Assembly: GCA_951812725.1 (NCBI GenBank)
Contig: OX638330.1
Coordinates: forward strand, 5,807,405 to 5,871,404
DNA length: 64,000 bases
Origin: an uncultured Caldilineaceae bacterium
GTDB taxonomy: Bacteria > Chloroflexota > Anaerolineae > Caldilineales > Caldilineaceae
Direction of reading: 5' to 3'
Below, one piece after another: positions 62,316-64,000 of the stretch. The translations under genes and the position numbers were made by a program. Every line of letters starts with the position of its first letter. Positions within the stretch are counted from its first letter, which is position 1. The notes beneath the pieces were generated by a model that was not told where the DNA came from, did not search any database, and worked only from the letters and a program-made list of their open reading frames with translations.

Positions 62316-64000
62316 ATGGCCCTCCATCCCGATTTTCCCGACTCCCCGCACGCGATCCTCGACCCGTCGCTCCGCTGGTTTCCCGCCGAAGAGGAGTTGC
62401 GCAACACCAGCATGGAAAAGCTGATGCCACCGCTGGTGGCGCAACTGCGGCACAAGGTCAAGGAATTTCGCGATAGCAGCTACGTCGGCGCAAGAGATAC
62501 TAGCAAGAGCCTTTTGAATTGGTGGTTCCAGGAACCACATCTGCTGCCACAGGCCGATGGAAATATGGCGGAGTTCCGATACTACTTTGCCCAGCGCGAA
62601 GCCCTGGAAACCATTGTCTATCTGAATGATGTCGTGGGCGTAAGGGACAAATTCGACTTGATGCGTTTCGACAGTTCAGGCGCAGTATCGACCGGCATGT
62701 TTGACGAAAGCTGGCGGCGGTTTGTAATCAAGATGGCAACCGGAAGTGGCAAGACCAAGGTGATGGGCCTGGCAGTCGCATGGAGCTTTTTCCACAAACT
62801 GTACGAACCCGATTCCGACCTGTCGCGAAATTTTCTGGTCATCACCCCCAACATTATAGTGCTAGACCGAATTTATAGAGACTTTCAAGGTCTGCGCATA
62901 TTCTTTGCCGATCCCGTCGTTCCCGAAAATGGCTACGAAGGCCGTAACTGGCAGAATGATTTTCAACTCACACTGCATTTGCAGGATGAAGTGCGCGTTT
63001 CTCAACCCGTGGGCAACATCTTTTTGACCAACATTCACCGCGTCTACTCTGGCGATGAGACCCCGCCTTCGCCCGATGATGAAAACACGATGGACTACTT
63101 TCTCGGCAGTCGGCCCACAGGTGGTACTACCGCTTCCGATGTGGACCTTGGAATGATTGTACGTGACATTGACGAGTTGATGGTGCTAAACGATGAGGCG
63201 CACCACATCCACAGCAAGAATCAGGCTTGGTTCAAGTCAATCGAGGATATTCGCAACCGCCTTGTGCAGAAAGGCGGAGAGTTGGCTCTGCAGGTGGACG
63301 TAACCGCAACGCCCAAGCACAACAACGGGGCAATTTTTGTGCAGACGGTGGCGGATTACCCCTTGGTGGAGGCAATCTCGCAGAATGTCGTCAAGCGTCC
63401 GGTACTCCCTGACGATTCCAGCCGCGCCAAACTAATAGAGGGGCAAAGTGCTAAATACACCGAGAAATACGCTGATTATCTTGATCTCGGCGTTGTTGAA
63501 TGGCGCAAGGCGTTCGCGGAACATGAAAAACTGGGCAAGAAAGCCATCCTGTTCGTCATGACCGATGACACCCGAAACTGCGACGACGTAGCCAAATACC
63601 TGGAAAGCCGCTATCCAGAACTGGAAAACGCAGTTCTTGTGATTCACACCAAGAACAACGGTGAAATTTCCGAGGCGCGTTCTAGTCGGAACCAGGAAGA
63701 ATTAGAAAAGCTGCGTAAACAGGCCAATAAAATTGACCAAGCTTACAGTCCGTACAAGGCAATTGTTTCGGTAATGATGCTCAAAGAAGGATGGGATGTT
63801 CGCAACGTAACCACCATCGTCGGGTTGCGCCCCTACACTGCCCAGAGCAACATTCTCCCGGAACAGACGCTGGGACGTGGGCTTCGCAAGATGTACCTTA
63901 ACGGCACGCCGGAGACCGTAAGTGTTATCGGTACTGATGCCTTTATGGAATTCGTCGAGTCGATTCAAGCAGAAGGTGTCGTCCTGGAACGGCGGGCGAT
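62316..64000 (+). CDS. res: Type III restriction enzyme Res subunit, 3'-truncated by window edge
   Basis: The frame is open from ATG 62316 to the end of the window with no stop (over 560 codons). Superfamily II helicase motifs are visible: MATGSGKTKVM (Walker A), LNDEAHHIHS (motif II), QVDVTATPKHNN (motif III) and EQTLGRGLRKMYL (motif VI). The endonuclease domain (C-terminal) is expected beyond the window. Translated residues before motif I (about 150) match the usual Res N-terminus. Together with mod this makes a complete type III system, with three extra genes in between. Confidence 0.9.
   Translation, partial: MALHPDFPDSPHAILDPSLRWFPAEEELRNTSMEKLMPPLVAQLRHKVKEFRDSSYVGARDTSKSLLNWWFQEPHLLPQADGNMAEFRYYFAQREALETIVYLNDVVGVRDKFDLMRFDSSGAVSTGMFDESWRRFVIKMATGSGKTKVMGLAVAWSFFHKLYEPDSDLSRNFLVITPNIIVLDRIYRDFQGLRIFFADPVVPENGYEGRNWQNDFQLTLHLQDEVRVSQPVGNIFLTNIHRVYSGDETPPSPDDENTMDYFLGSRPTGGTTASDVDLGMIVRDIDELMVLNDEAHHIHSKNQAWFKSIEDIRNRLVQKGGELALQVDVTATPKHNNGAIFVQTVADYPLVEAISQNVVKRPVLPDDSSRAKLIEGQSAKYTEKYADYLDLGVVEWRKAFAEHEKLGKKAILFVMTDDTRNCDDVAKYLESRYPELENAVLVIHTKNNGEISEARSSRNQEELEKLRKQANKIDQAYSPYKAIVSVMMLKEGWDVRNVTTIVGLRPYTAQSNILPEQTLGRGLRKMYLNGTPETVSVIGTDAFMEFVESIQAEGVVLERRA

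Overview
The window looks like a high-GC chromosome segment from an uncultured, probably marine or sponge-associated Chloroflexota bacterium (Caldilinea/Anaerolineae-like). This is an inference. It rests on the mix of two phytanoyl-CoA dioxygenases, two amidases, two enolase-superfamily enzymes and a ferredoxin-dependent KorAB, and on several families of GC-rich intergenic repeats. No rRNA, tRNA or CRISPR array was found.

Layout. 1-920: 3' part of heme O synthase. 921-1803: repeat array, then an AbrB antitoxin with the stub of its PIN toxin. 2015-4377 (-): cupin, Gfo/Idh/MocA oxidoreductase and NAD-dependent epimerase. 4447-9007 (-): 2-oxoacid:ferredoxin oxidoreductase KorAB, whose beta subunit carries CBS domains, a GC-palindrome repeat element and a stand-alone CBS protein. 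9064-12369: an amidase, a thioredoxin-fold lipoprotein with an in-frame TGA where the first active-site Cys should be, and an amidohydrolase. 12416-18647: a decayed Phd/PIN pair, a tandemly duplicated phytanoyl-CoA dioxygenase/amidase unit, an intact DUF7662/PIN pair and an IS982 remnant. 18599-19815: an orphan gene and a long repeat array.

19982-27269 (+) is a tight five-gene operon: BtaA-like DUF3419 aminocarboxypropyltransferase, adenylate-forming enzyme, UbiA prenyltransferase, a dikinase-type phosphotransferase with the domain order of rifampicin phosphotransferase, and a GNAT-like protein. It reads as an unassigned biosynthetic cluster. 27550-31777 (-) encodes a zinc-ribbon/DUF559-like nuclease/RecQ helicase interrupted by an in-frame TAG, followed by a coiled-coil protein; it may be a defence operon. 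32453-38416 (+) is a zinc or manganese uptake locus with three substrate-binding lipoproteins, a Fur-family regulator with an operator-like palindrome, one ATPase and one permease.

38510-41400 holds RNase III and threonine synthase (-). 41433-54359 (+) holds two enolase-superfamily enzymes, an unknown 650-690-residue protein, a complete oligopeptide-type ABC transporter, a small membrane protein and a sugar isomerase-like protein. Two paralogous MFS exporters (54372-58146) flank a third repeat array. 58261-64000 (+) is a type III restriction-modification operon with a GHKL ATPase, a STAS-like protein and a PIN protein between mod and res; res runs off the window.

The strongest candidates for undescribed biology are the UgaC-type thioredoxin, the mod-GHKL-STAS-PIN-res operon, the DUF3419/AMP-ligase/UbiA/dikinase/GNAT cluster and the interrupted helicase-nuclease operon.
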